NCBI GenBank assembly: GCA_963556255.1
Contig: OY744613.1
Location: 45,688,291-45,752,290, forward strand
DNA: 64,000 nt
Direction of reading: 5' to 3'
Source of the DNA: Allolobophora icterica
Lineage: Eukaryota; Annelida; Clitellata; Crassiclitellata; Lumbricidae
The position numbers and the translations under genes were made by a program. The notes under the pieces are model-generated. The model was not told where the DNA came from and did not search any database. It saw only the letters and a program-made list of their open reading frames with translations. Below are positions 8,972 through 17,244 of the stretch, one piece after another. Each line of letters opens with the position of its first letter. The first letter of the stretch is position 1.

Positions 8972-9763
8972 TTAAGCTTCTCTAATATGAAACCGTATCG
9001 ATAATTCCTCACCTCGCAGATTAATTAGTTTACCATTCTGATCGACGAGAGTCGTCTCCATTGACGAAATAGTGGATAGGGTGATTGGAAGATATATCAA
9101 ATTTCTAGGCGTTTCGATAATCTTATAACCGGGCCCTACATTCGGGAAGAAGGAATAAATGATATTATCCGTAGTTCCGTTACTATAAGACGCTCCGACG
9201 ATATCGCTAGTAACCCTCAGACTAGTAATACTCATTATGTCTACTATATTCTCCGATTCTTGGTACCCCGCTGAATAACGCAGGTTATTAAAACCGAGGA
9301 CTTTCCCGATAGAATTCAACTCCCCAAAGTCAACCAGGTAATTTTCAGCTATATGTAAAACAGTTTTCAACGTGTTACTGTTTGCGTCTATCGTAATATC
9401 GTACGCGTTGTTAACCATATCGTAATGCTCCTTTTCTTTCATGCTTCTCTGCACGTATTCGTTAATATCGGTAATTTCATAACAGCCTTCGGGGATGCGT
9501 ATAGTAACCCACGTACTCCCACCATTCGGTGAATACGAAAAGCTGTTGTTATTCGCTCCGATATTCGGAAAGGAAAAATATGATTCTAGGTTGACTAAAG
9601 ACATCTCGTACCTTTTATCTCTATCGAACTGTATCAGCGGATTGAACCGCGTTCTTATTCTCGAAGTCTTCTCGCTTAATAATATGTAAAACGATGTCTT
9701 TGGCTCCGTGTTACGCGCGATCCTTTCGGTACTGTCCGCAATCTTTTGTAGATTCGATTCCAT
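8972..9763 (-). CDS. Penton-like minor capsid protein (copy A)
   Basis: A 263-residue protein. By position next to the packaging ATPase and by conservation in all three copies, it is the minor capsid (penton) protein. Conserved blocks: the N-terminal heptad-like start (ESNLQKIADSTERIARN), YEMSLVNLESY with SFPNI, PEGCYEITDIN, SYSNGTTDNIIYSFFP, PGYKIIETPRNLIYLP, and the final FHIREA. The predicted beta-rich pattern fits a jelly-roll. It is intact. The start lies after AATTTAAA. Confidence 0.7.
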   Translation of the reverse strand: MESNLQKIADSTERIARNTEPKTSFYILLSEKTSRIRTRFNPLIQFDRDKRYEMSLVNLESYFSFPNIGANNNSFSYSPNGGSTWVTIRIPEGCYEITDINEYVQRSMKEKEHYDMVNNAYDITIDANSNTLKTVLHIAENYLVDFGELNSIGKVLGFNNLRYSAGYQESENIVDIMSITSLRVTSDIVGASYSNGTTDNIIYSFFPNVGPGYKIIETPRNLIYLPITLSTISSMETTLVDQNGKLINLRGEELSIRFHIREA

Positions 9764-9787
9764 TTTTTAAATTAACGAAAGATTTAT

Positions 9788-10564
9788 TTATAGCGGAATG
9801 TAGAATTCATCGAAGCCGCATCTATACTTGCCGTTGTTTTTATTACTAGTCTGGTCTATTACTACAAATCCATGACGTCGCTTCCAGGCTCTTTGACATA
9901 GTTTCTTAAACTCATCCTTAGACATGTCCGTACTCGCGTGATCGCCGTATATATGATCAATATTTTTCTGGTCTTGCGGAAATAAACAGATAAAGTTTGC
10001 ATTCTCTCTAATCGTCTGTCGCGGCAATTTAAAATAATTTTGAGCGAGATAGAAGCAGTCAACATTGCTGTGCCTTCCTCGGATGTAGTAGACCTCGCAT
10101 TTATTCTGCTTTTCTAGCTGCAAATCATCAAATATCATTAGGTTCTTCTTCTCCGGATCCAATTCTCTCGGGTCTGGTACGTCTTCTGCTGATTCAAAGA
10201 ACTTGGAAGATATATCGGATTTCTCATTCAGTTGTTTAGCCATTTCCTCAAGTACAACTCCTGGTGAAAGATTTTGTCTTACGATCGCGTCTTGGTAATC
10301 GAATAACCAGACTATGTCTTCTTTAGGTAGCTTTTCTTCAAATGCTTTTTTCAAGATTTTATACTCTGGTTGAAAGAGAGACCGACCGAATATTTGTAGA
10401 TTGTTGTAATCTAACCACCCAGGTCTTATAAGTAAGTTCAACAGTAATGTAGTCTTACCACAACCAGACTTTCCTACGATTAATCCCCTTATGCTTCTCG
10501 GTAAAAGAGGATTATTGAATCTCTTAGATAGCGCACCGTTCCATGAAAAATTTACGACCTCCAT
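9788..10564 (-). CDS. Packaging ATPase, FtsK/A32 type (copy A)
   Basis: A 258-residue genome-packaging ATPase of the HerA/FtsK superfamily (A32-like). Walker A is GKSGCGKTT at residues 31-39; Walker B is LMIFDD at 142-147. The conserved segment GRHSNVDCFYLAQNYFKLP follows at about 165, then the sensor-like region NANFICLF. It would pump viral DNA into the capsid. It is intact and starts 26 bases from the oppositely oriented phospholipase gene, an arrangement also seen in copy C. The start has ATTTAAA directly before the ATG. The matching gene in copy B is the one split by copy C. Confidence 0.92.
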   Translation of the reverse strand: MEVVNFSWNGALSKRFNNPLLPRSIRGLIVGKSGCGKTTLLLNLLIRPGWLDYNNLQIFGRSLFQPEYKILKKAFEEKLPKEDIVWLFDYQDAIVRQNLSPGVVLEEMAKQLNEKSDISSKFFESAEDVPDPRELDPEKKNLMIFDDLQLEKQNKCEVYYIRGRHSNVDCFYLAQNYFKLPRQTIRENANFICLFPQDQKNIDHIYGDHASTDMSKDEFKKLCQRAWKRRHGFVVIDQTSNKNNGKYRCGFDEFYIPL

Positions 10565-10590
10565 TTTAAATATATCTAGTTGTATTTAAA
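10565..10590. promoter_or_regulatory. Divergent promoter between ATPase and phospholipase genes
   Basis: Only 26 bases separate two start codons. The spacer is almost all A/T and nearly symmetric: each ATG is preceded by ATTTAAA, with CTAG near the centre. It must hold the promoters of both genes. Whether host TATA-binding protein or a viral factor reads it cannot be told from sequence. Confidence 0.6.
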
Positions 10591-11106
10591 ATGTATTGCG
10601 TAAAGTGTAAAAATCATACTAAAACTAGAAATGCACAGACCGTTATAACGAAGAATGGGAGGTCGATGCTCAGAGGCACGTGCGATGTTTGTGGAAAAAT
10701 AAAGACGCAGTTCGTGAAAGCGGCACAAGGCGGTGATCTAGTTGGATCTCTAAATTCAGTAACTAGCGGTATTAAATTGCCGTGGGCTAAATTCCCGGGT
10801 GAGATGCATATACCGAGCCATCAGTTTACAGGACCAGGAACGAGACTAGATTTGCGGTTGAATCCTGATGGAAGTCCAAAAGAGTGGTCTAAACCCGTTG
10901 ATAGGGTTGATAGCGCCGCGTATATTCATGATTTAGCTTACGATCGGCACACTGATACGGCTTCTAGGAATGTCGCTGATAGAGCGATGATTAATGATTT
11001 GAATAATATTCCTAATCCTAGCTTGCGGGAACGAATAGAGAGGGGCATAGTCAAGCCTATTTTCTATACTAAAGCGAGTCTCGGGTTAGGTTTAAAAAAA
11101 GCCTAA
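10591..11106 (+). CDS. Zinc-ribbon plus phospholipase A2-like protein (copy A)
   Basis: A 171-residue protein. A small zinc ribbon uses Cys3, Cys6, Cys31 and Cys34. A parvovirus-type phospholipase A2 domain follows: calcium loop FTGPGT (79-84) and catalytic His113-Asp114 in YIHDLAYDRH. Such domains help parvoviruses leave endosomes; the same role is likely here. Near the 3' end the codons GGT TTA AAA contain a T-TTA-AAA heptamer, and a -1 shift there would continue directly into the integrase frame. The stop is at 11104-11106. It starts opposite the ATPase. Confidence 0.82.
   Translation: MYCVKCKNHTKTRNAQTVITKNGRSMLRGTCDVCGKIKTQFVKAAQGGDLVGSLNSVTSGIKLPWAKFPGEMHIPSHQFTGPGTRLDLRLNPDGSPKEWSKPVDRVDSAAYIHDLAYDRHTDTASRNVADRAMINDLNNIPNPSLRERIERGIVKPIFYTKASLGLGLKKA
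11091..11097 (+). promoter_or_regulatory. Candidate -1 ribosomal frameshift site (T TTA AAA)
   Basis: A canonical X-XXY-YYZ slippery heptamer lies in the phospholipase frame 7 bases before its stop codon. In the -1 frame the reading continues without a stop into integrase sequence. I see only a weak hairpin downstream (around CGAGCTCG, 11134-11141) and cannot assess pseudoknots. A plain one-base indel is the alternative. Confidence 0.35.
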
Positions 11107-11340
11107 AATTACAAGCCGACCCGAAATGGACCGACGAGCTCGCGGATGAACTACATAAACCAGTAGTAAGGCATTTTAGAAAACGGAAGGTGCACGTTAG
11201 TGGGATAGATGAGATATGGGCGGCTGATTTAGTTGATATGCAAGCCTTCGCTAAAGATAACGATGGCGTGAAATACCTACTAACCGTTATAGACGTGTTT
11301 TCCAAGTACGGATGGATCGTGCCATTGAACGATAAGAGTG
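11098..11340 (+). pseudogene. Integrase remnant, truncated in the catalytic domain (copy A/B junction)
   Basis: The N-terminal part of a retroviral-type integrase (rve). The text ADELHKP, then SGIDEIWAADLVDMQAF, then YLLTVIDVFSKYGWIVPL contains the first catalytic aspartate (AADL) and the adjoining core strands. The sequence breaks off after the first strands; the second Asp, the Glu and the C-terminal domain are missing. The next 15 bases lead straight into a second protease gene. No independent ATG with the usual context is seen, which fits expression by frameshift from the phospholipase gene or loss of the start. It differs clearly from the copy C integrase. Confidence 0.75.
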
Positions 11341-11352
11341 GGAAATATAAAA

Positions 11353-11789
11353 ATGAGTTCTACGATCTACAAACACATAAATGTCGAGGGCGTCGTACTA
11401 CCTAATATTCCTCTATCCAACGTACAGCTGATCGATACTGCGAAGAAACTAAATATAAAAAAAAATTTGGAGGCGTTTTCCTACGAGATGAGTTGCCGAA
11501 GAATCCTAGAACGAACGAATGCGGAATCCTTAACCTAGACGATTCTAAAGGGAACGGAACGCATTGGGTGGGGTGGATAAAGAGACGTAACCACATGTTA
11601 TATTTCGACAGTTACGGTCTCCCTCCCCCTACGGAACTGTTTAAGTATTTACAGCGCCCAGTGTTTTATAACAGCGAACGCATACAGCGGGGTATCGAAG
11701 TGTTTTGCGGTCATTTGTGTTTGTACATGCTAAAGAAGACGATGAACGACGGATGCGAGTTTCAGGAAATTATGAACGATTTGCATTAA
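11353..11789 (+). pseudogene. Adenain-like protease with a frameshift (copy B)
   Basis: A second adenain-like protease. The start (MSSTIYKHINVEGVV) follows AATATAAA and matches copy A. The frame is broken at a run of nine A (11457-11465) one third of the way in; the downstream frame keeps ECGILNLDD, THWVGW, YFDSYG and VFCGHLC, so all catalytic residues survive. One base at the A run accounts for the break, which may be real or an assembly error. The polymerase that should precede it, as in copy A, is missing. Confidence 0.75.
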
Positions 11790-12066
11790 ACTAATAAATA
11801 ATCTTATTAAAAACAATGCCAGTCGATAAATTTGGACATACAGATTCCGGATCTACGCAAAGAGTTATTACTGGGGGCGTTACGCTAACTCAGATAAACA
11901 GTACTTTTCTAAGGCTAGATGGAAGCAACGTCGTTGCTGGAGATGTAGATATAGGCGGTCATCTTCTCGTAGGTTTACCGACCGATTACCCTTCAGCGGG
12001 TAAAGGTGATGAAGCCATTAGTTTTGCCCAGGCTACTGCTCTAGTCACCGATAAAATCACTAATAA

Positions 12067-14420
12067 GTAAGTAAGTAAGTAAGTATATTCTTTATTACAC
12101 CATTAGCAAACGCACAATGGGACAGAAGCCAGAAGCATTGAATGTAAAACATTGAAGTAATAATAAATCGAAATAAAAATGATAAAATAAGTAATTAAAA
12201 AAGCAAGTGTTTTCTTATCATTTATGCAGTAATCTAGCAATGTAACCCTTCCCCGTCAAAGGATCACATCGTGGTATCTCGCGATTATGCCGGCGAGGTC
12301 GAAGATAATATCCGGTAGATCGTATCGGAGGGAGCAAATCATGGAGGACATCCCTGGGTTCTGAAGGATTGCTGCAAAGAGAGCATCGTCCGCCTTAGAA
12401 CACAACAGGTCAAATGTAGGAGTATCAGTTGGCAGATACCCTTGTCGCTTAAGCTTACGTATCAAGGCAGAGAGACGTTCTCTCTCAAGACCATTGGAAA
12501 ATCCCCACCAGACTGGAGATGAGTACAACATTCGTGCCACTGTGGTGGAACGTACAACATCATGAAGGCGGCTTCCAGTTAATCCATGCGAAACCAGGAC
12601 TCGCAGAGCAAAAAAGGATTGTTTAGCTTTACAACAGATGTTGTTAATGTGCGAGGAGAACCCAATTTTTTCAGAAAGAGTGACTCCCAAAATTTTTATT
12701 TCATTTACACGTACGATCCCAGCAATGGGCGGAGGGGTATCTAGAATTTTGGTTCGAGGACGCCTTATTATGATTTCACAAGACTTACTATGGTTTAAGC
12801 GCAAGTTGCAATTTCTGGCCCATTCAGCTATGTGGGCAAGTTCAGAGTCAGTGGTCGTTATGTTTGAGGCAGGAATTATCAAATAGCAATCATCTGCGTA
12901 TTTGAATAATCGGTTCCCTGCATGAAGCAATTTAAGTCCAGAAATGGCTGCCAAAAAGTGGATTGGTCCAAGCCCTGACCCCTGTACAGTGCTAGCATTT
13001 ATACATTTGTATGGGGAAATGATACCACAAAATTTAGTACAGTGCACTCGATTAAAAAGCAAAGAAAGCACCCAATTGTAAACAAAATCAGGAATTAACA
13101 TGGAGGCTAACTGCTCTGCGAGGTAATTATGCCTTACAGTGTCAAATGCCTTGGAAAAGTCAAGCGATATCATGCGGGCATACGGCTCGCATGTAACTGT
13201 TTCTAGTAAATGATCGGTTATAGCTATCAATGCCGCCGAGGTCGAACCAGATGGCCTGAAGGCATATTGGTCTGAATAAAGACTATTTTCATTAGGGTTT
13301 GTAAGGATTGGATAATAGTAAATTTGAACAACAAATTTTTCCAAAATTTTACATAAAATTGGTGTAATGGATATTGGTCGGTAATCAGCCTCTGTCACTG
13401 GGCTAGAGATCTTTGGGACAGGAGTGATTTTACTCTCCTTCCATTGCGGAGGGATATAAGACTCAGTTAGTGACTTCTTGTAGAGATATGAAATTGGGGT
13501 TGCCAGTAGATGAGCCATACTTGACAAGAGCCAAGAAGGAAGCCCGTCTGGCCCCTCCGAAGTGCCTCGAATGGATGCTAAGGCAGAATAGACATGGTAG
13601 TCTTCAATATCAACCGCATCTGCGGAGGTGACTGTTATTTTTGCAGCTGGTCGTACATACTGATAGTCAGTGGATGTTTTGCAGTAGTGTTGATTAAGAC
13701 TGTCGGCGGTAATTTTGCCTTTGTGTATGGGGCGCTCTTTGTCTTCTCCATGCAATCGTCGCACCTCAGACCACAGACGGCGTGATCCGCGCGCGAGACC
13801 ATCAAAGGTGTTTTTGTTGTGGTTGGCAATTATTTGGTTTATTCGGGCGGCGAGGGAGTCTGCAGTAGTGTGTCGACCACGACGATACTCATGGTTCTTT
13901 TTCCTTAATAGATGCTTGAGGTAAGGTGTCATATAAGAAGGTTCACGGGCTTTGATGGTTACTTTTTTAATCGGAAAAAATAAGTCCAATGTGGCCTTTA
14001 TGAAGATGTAGAAGGATGAGAAGGATGCTTCAATTGTTTCACAGTTATATATGAAGCTCCAATCTTGCATGAAAAGAAAATCCTGCATCTGGGATAATGG
14101 CGCGGGTGTTCTCAGACGCAGGTCGTAAGTTGACCTATCAGTAGGTCTAACAGTTTGTCCAAATTGAGACTCGTGACCTGTTGTCATAACCACCGCCAAG
14201 TGCTTCGTACGAACTGCTGAACTGATTGTTTTCCCGCCACGGTAGAGGGGTTCAGATGCGTACACTCGGTCAAGTGGATGGCCTTCGTGAGTAGGGCCTT
14301 CAAACTCAGAACTGAGTCCAATAAGCTGGAGAGATTCAGTGGGAAGAGTGTTGAAATCTCCAGCTATTATCACAGCTGGGCAATTGGGGTGAGAAGTAAT
14401 CTCTTCAATAGCACCGCCCC
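12067..14420 (-). mobile_element. 5'-truncated non-LTR retrotransposon inserted in the copy B fibre gene
   Basis: The element runs on the minus strand. Its 3' end is at 12067-12083 and carries a (TTAC)n tail (TAAG repeats on +) with an adjacent TATATTCTTTATTA block that recurs at 61.62 kb. Its 5' end falls near 14420, inside the endonuclease domain, so it is 5' truncated as is usual. The insertion site is inside a coding region, which dates it after the viral integration. I could not fix a target duplication. Confidence 0.8.
12256..14419 (-). CDS. Endonuclease (partial) and reverse transcriptase of the non-LTR element
   Basis: One open frame of about 720 codons. The start is the end of an AP-type endonuclease domain (IIAGDFN, then LDRVYAS). 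The reverse transcriptase follows, with LDFSKAFDTV, STVQGSGLGPI and the catalytic YADD, then the thumb region (NEIKILGV). It would act by target-primed reverse transcription. The ORF is unbroken apart from the missing 5' end. I cannot assign the clade with confidence. Confidence 0.85.
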
Positions 14421-15195
14421 AAGCGGTGACAACCATTTAGCTAACAAGAAATACGTCGATCAGCGCGTTGCTTCTAAACTAGCGGATATCGCACTATAGA
14501 TTACGTTTCAGGTATGAAGGTATCTCCTGGTAGTCTAGTGAGAAATACGACGAGCGGTATTATATATAGGTTTGAAGGAACGGCTGGAGCTATAACGGCT
14601 GCACCAGCATTATCCCTGAATTGGAGACCTGAAACCGGATCGGCTATTTGTGCGTTAAGAGAGTCGGCAACGTCGGGCAGCTTAACTGGTGGCGTCTCGG
14701 GCAAAGATGTAATGCACAACCAATTAACGACCGTCGCTATAAATACGGATTCAGCGTATACGGAGGCTGATGGGTTAATAACTATTCCTCGTACGGGTGT
14801 ATATCGACTTAGCGGATTCGCGACTTTCTTGATAGGAAACCCGCGGAGTGATAATCGTGGTGGTTTGATTTCGATTATAATAAGGGTTTTGTATACCATA
14901 GCCGGATTAAATGACAACGAACTTCTTAAATACATAGCGGGTGGACTCGTGAACGGCGGTAGAATATCGCTCGTATTACCAACCGCCGCCGTGTCTTTTG
15001 TCGCCCGCGATCAGCTCGGTATGAGGGTATTTTCCGCTGAATTCGGCCATAGTGTACCTGTTACGCCCATTCTTCTCATAGACGGATGTGGATTGCAGGC
15101 TGAGTTTTTGTACTAGGTTTTCGCATCCACTATCCGTAATTTTAACCGTAGATACCTTTCGTTCGAGTACACGCGATAGGTATCTGTAAGTCTCA

Positions 15196-15642
15196 TTATT
15201 CAGAAGATGTTTGATTATCAGACATCTTATCTTCTTCGTTTTCGTTTGCATCGTACACCGTTATTGCGTATCTATCTCTCCATACTTTTTTGTTATATCG
15301 CGACATTATTCGGGCGCTTTGTCCGTGAGCTTTAGCCGCTTTGTACATCGACGAATACTCGATGGTCTCACCCGTTTCCAGGTCTAAAATAACGACTCGT
15401 CTCGGGTTGTTTCTAATAGTTTTCAATCTATCGTATCTACCATCGTCATCGACTCTACGTTCTTTCCGGTGATTTTTCCTATATTCTTGCTGATATTCTT
15501 TTTTCGATAATTTCGGTTTACCTACCAGGGAGGGAATCACTCCTTTCTCGATCAGCAGCGCTATCAGTTCCGGTTTGTTGAGCTGAGCGGCTCCTCTAAT
15601 CTTATTCTCTTTCGCTAACTCTTGCAACTCTAGCAGCTTCAT
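15196..15642 (-). CDS. SAP-domain protein with NUMOD-like segment (copy B)
   Basis: A 148-residue homologue of the copy A SAP-domain protein. Residues 1-38 form the SAP-like fold (LQELAKENKIRG, LIALLIEKGVI). A basic linker (KKEYQQEYRKNHRKERR) leads to TIRNNPRRVVILD, SSMYKAAKAHG and KVWRDRYAITVYD, the NUMOD-like part. The tail is short and acidic, without the Ser/Glu repeat of copy A. It is intact in an otherwise decaying copy. The role is probably DNA binding; function unknown. Confidence 0.65.
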   Translation of the reverse strand: MKLLELQELAKENKIRGAAQLNKPELIALLIEKGVIPSLVGKPKLSKKEYQQEYRKNHRKERRVDDDGRYDRLKTIRNNPRRVVILDLETGETIEYSSMYKAAKAHGQSARIMSRYNKKVWRDRYAITVYDANENEEDKMSDNQTSSE

Positions 15643-15695
15643 TTTTGTAGTACAAGATATTCTTTAAAACAAGAAACGTTTTTTCATACAGACGA

Positions 15696-16988
15696 TTAGT
15701 ACACCACGCTCATTTTCTGTTCATCTGACTGGAAGTTTAGCAACTTATCCGAAATTATAACCGCGTAACCTTGCGTTTCGGCGGGGACTGCGGCGCTAAA
15801 AGTAGCTTTGATTTGGATAGCGACGACCGTCGATTTTAGTCGTTCCGACTGTTTACCAACGTCGAAAACCATGAGCGGATGTAGATCTTTATAATCAGCT
15901 AGAGTGATGTTGCTTTGCGTAATCAACGAATCCATTCCGTAGAACTTTTCGCTAAACGACGCCGCGTCTCTATAGGCTCACGAAAATTTCTGGTTGGGAA
16001 AGGATAGGTCGTAGTCGACCGCCGGATATCTCTCTTGATTCATCATGACGTACATGTTTTTGAGGTTGCAATGATCGAAAATCGATGGGTTATGTTCTTG
16101 GTCGCCGCTTCGATCGGTTTGAAATCCGACGACTATCCACCTAGGTTTTTCAGGAGCCGTCTTGACGCTAAGACGCCAACTAAAAGTAGTCGATTGTGGA
16201 ACCGTTATAGTGTCGCATTGACGCGCCCGATATGCAACGGGTTCCGATGCTTTCGATTCGATAGTTTTGTACAATTGCATCTTCTCCATATCCGCCGGAG
16301 TAACGTGCGGCATAAACCATGAGATTTTCACAACGTCGACTTTTCCAGCATCCGCGGCGGCGATTCTAAAAATAGCGTCGTCGTCCGATTTGCGAACCAT
16401 CGTCAGCGTGTGCTTAAAACCGTATACTATTTTATCGTAATCCTCACAGAATCCAAAAATATGGCTAAGAGGCACGACGAAACTAAACGTTCCCTTAGCC
16501 GTTGGTTTTTGAATAAGATACGCTTGACGAGTCGCGAAACCCGCGTTATCCGCTATAACCGCGGTTGCCGCAGTATCTTTGCACCATAATTGATTAAGAT
16601 CTTGCGCTTTAGCAAAGTCGTCTGGATATTTAAGCAAACCCAGCATCGTCGTTGCTTGTCCTGGGTGAAATACCGTTTCGATATCTTGATTCGATAGGGA
16701 ATACGACATTTGGCTAAAGAGATGCATCAGCCCGTTGTTCGTTATGGATACTGCATTGGCATTAGCGTACGCGGTATTCATTCCATCTCCTTTAACCAAC
16801 CTACCTTCGAATAACAAGTAAGATTCGGCGGGATGGCAAAATAGATCTTGAGTTTCGATATTTAAACGAATCTCACCGGCTGAGTTAAGATTCGTTCTCG
16901 CTGCTGGTTCGTATTTACGCCATTCATATTTTTCGATTCCTTCGTCGACTGGTGAGGGTGCCGTAACGTTTAGAATATTCGACTGCAT
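15696..16988 (-). pseudogene. Major capsid protein with one nonsense codon (copy B)
   Basis: The copy B capsid gene spans 431 codons in a single frame. It keeps the family blocks (VDEGIEKYE, GQATTMLGLLKYP, PLSHIFGFCEDYDK, VRKSDDDAIFR). The only break seen is a TGA at 15978-15980, where copy A has an arginine codon (FSRAYRD). The start ATG at 16988 follows TAATTAAA. A single stop with an otherwise open frame suggests recent loss or a sequencing error. Confidence 0.85.
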
Positions 16989-17040
16989 TTTAATTACTAA
17001 AGATTATTTATTTAAACTCACGCGAGTTTCAATCCCGCTC

Positions 17041-17240
17041 NNNNNNNNNNNNNNNNNNNNNNNNNNNNNNNNNNNNNNNNNNNNNNNNNNNNNNNNNNNN
17101 NNNNNNNNNNNNNNNNNNNNNNNNNNNNNNNNNNNNNNNNNNNNNNNNNNNNNNNNNNNNNNNNNNNNNNNNNNNNNNNNNNNNNNNNNNNNNNNNNNNN
17201 NNNNNNNNNNNNNNNNNNNNNNNNNNNNNNNNNNNNNNNN
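17041..17240. other. Assembly gap (200 N)
   Basis: Exactly 200 N bases. By comparison with copy A this place should hold the end of the conserved capsid-cluster gene and the pVI-like gene, together over 400 bases, so the gap length is a placeholder and the copy B pVI-like gene is probably hidden here. Confidence 0.9.
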
Positions 17241-17244
17241 TAAT

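Larger units (their letters stand above)
11816..15116 (+). pseudogene. Fibre/spike gene split by a retrotransposon (copy B)
   Basis: The 5' part (11816-12066) encodes MPVDKFG, GGVTLTQ and GHLLVGLP, the conserved fibre tail and first shaft unit. The 3' part resumes at about 14420 with HLANKKYVDQ, a shaft motif also repeated in the copy C fibre. A one-base shift near 14500 separates this from the 200-residue C-terminal segment (14514-15116), which looks like a beta-rich head (IPRTGVYRLSGF) but differs from the copy A head. A 2.35-kb non-LTR element lies between the halves. The gene is dead as it stands. Confidence 0.75.

Noticed and set aside
11190..11405. 71-residue ORF as a small complete protein
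   Set aside because: It is truncated integrase core running by chance into protease DNA in the wrong frame.
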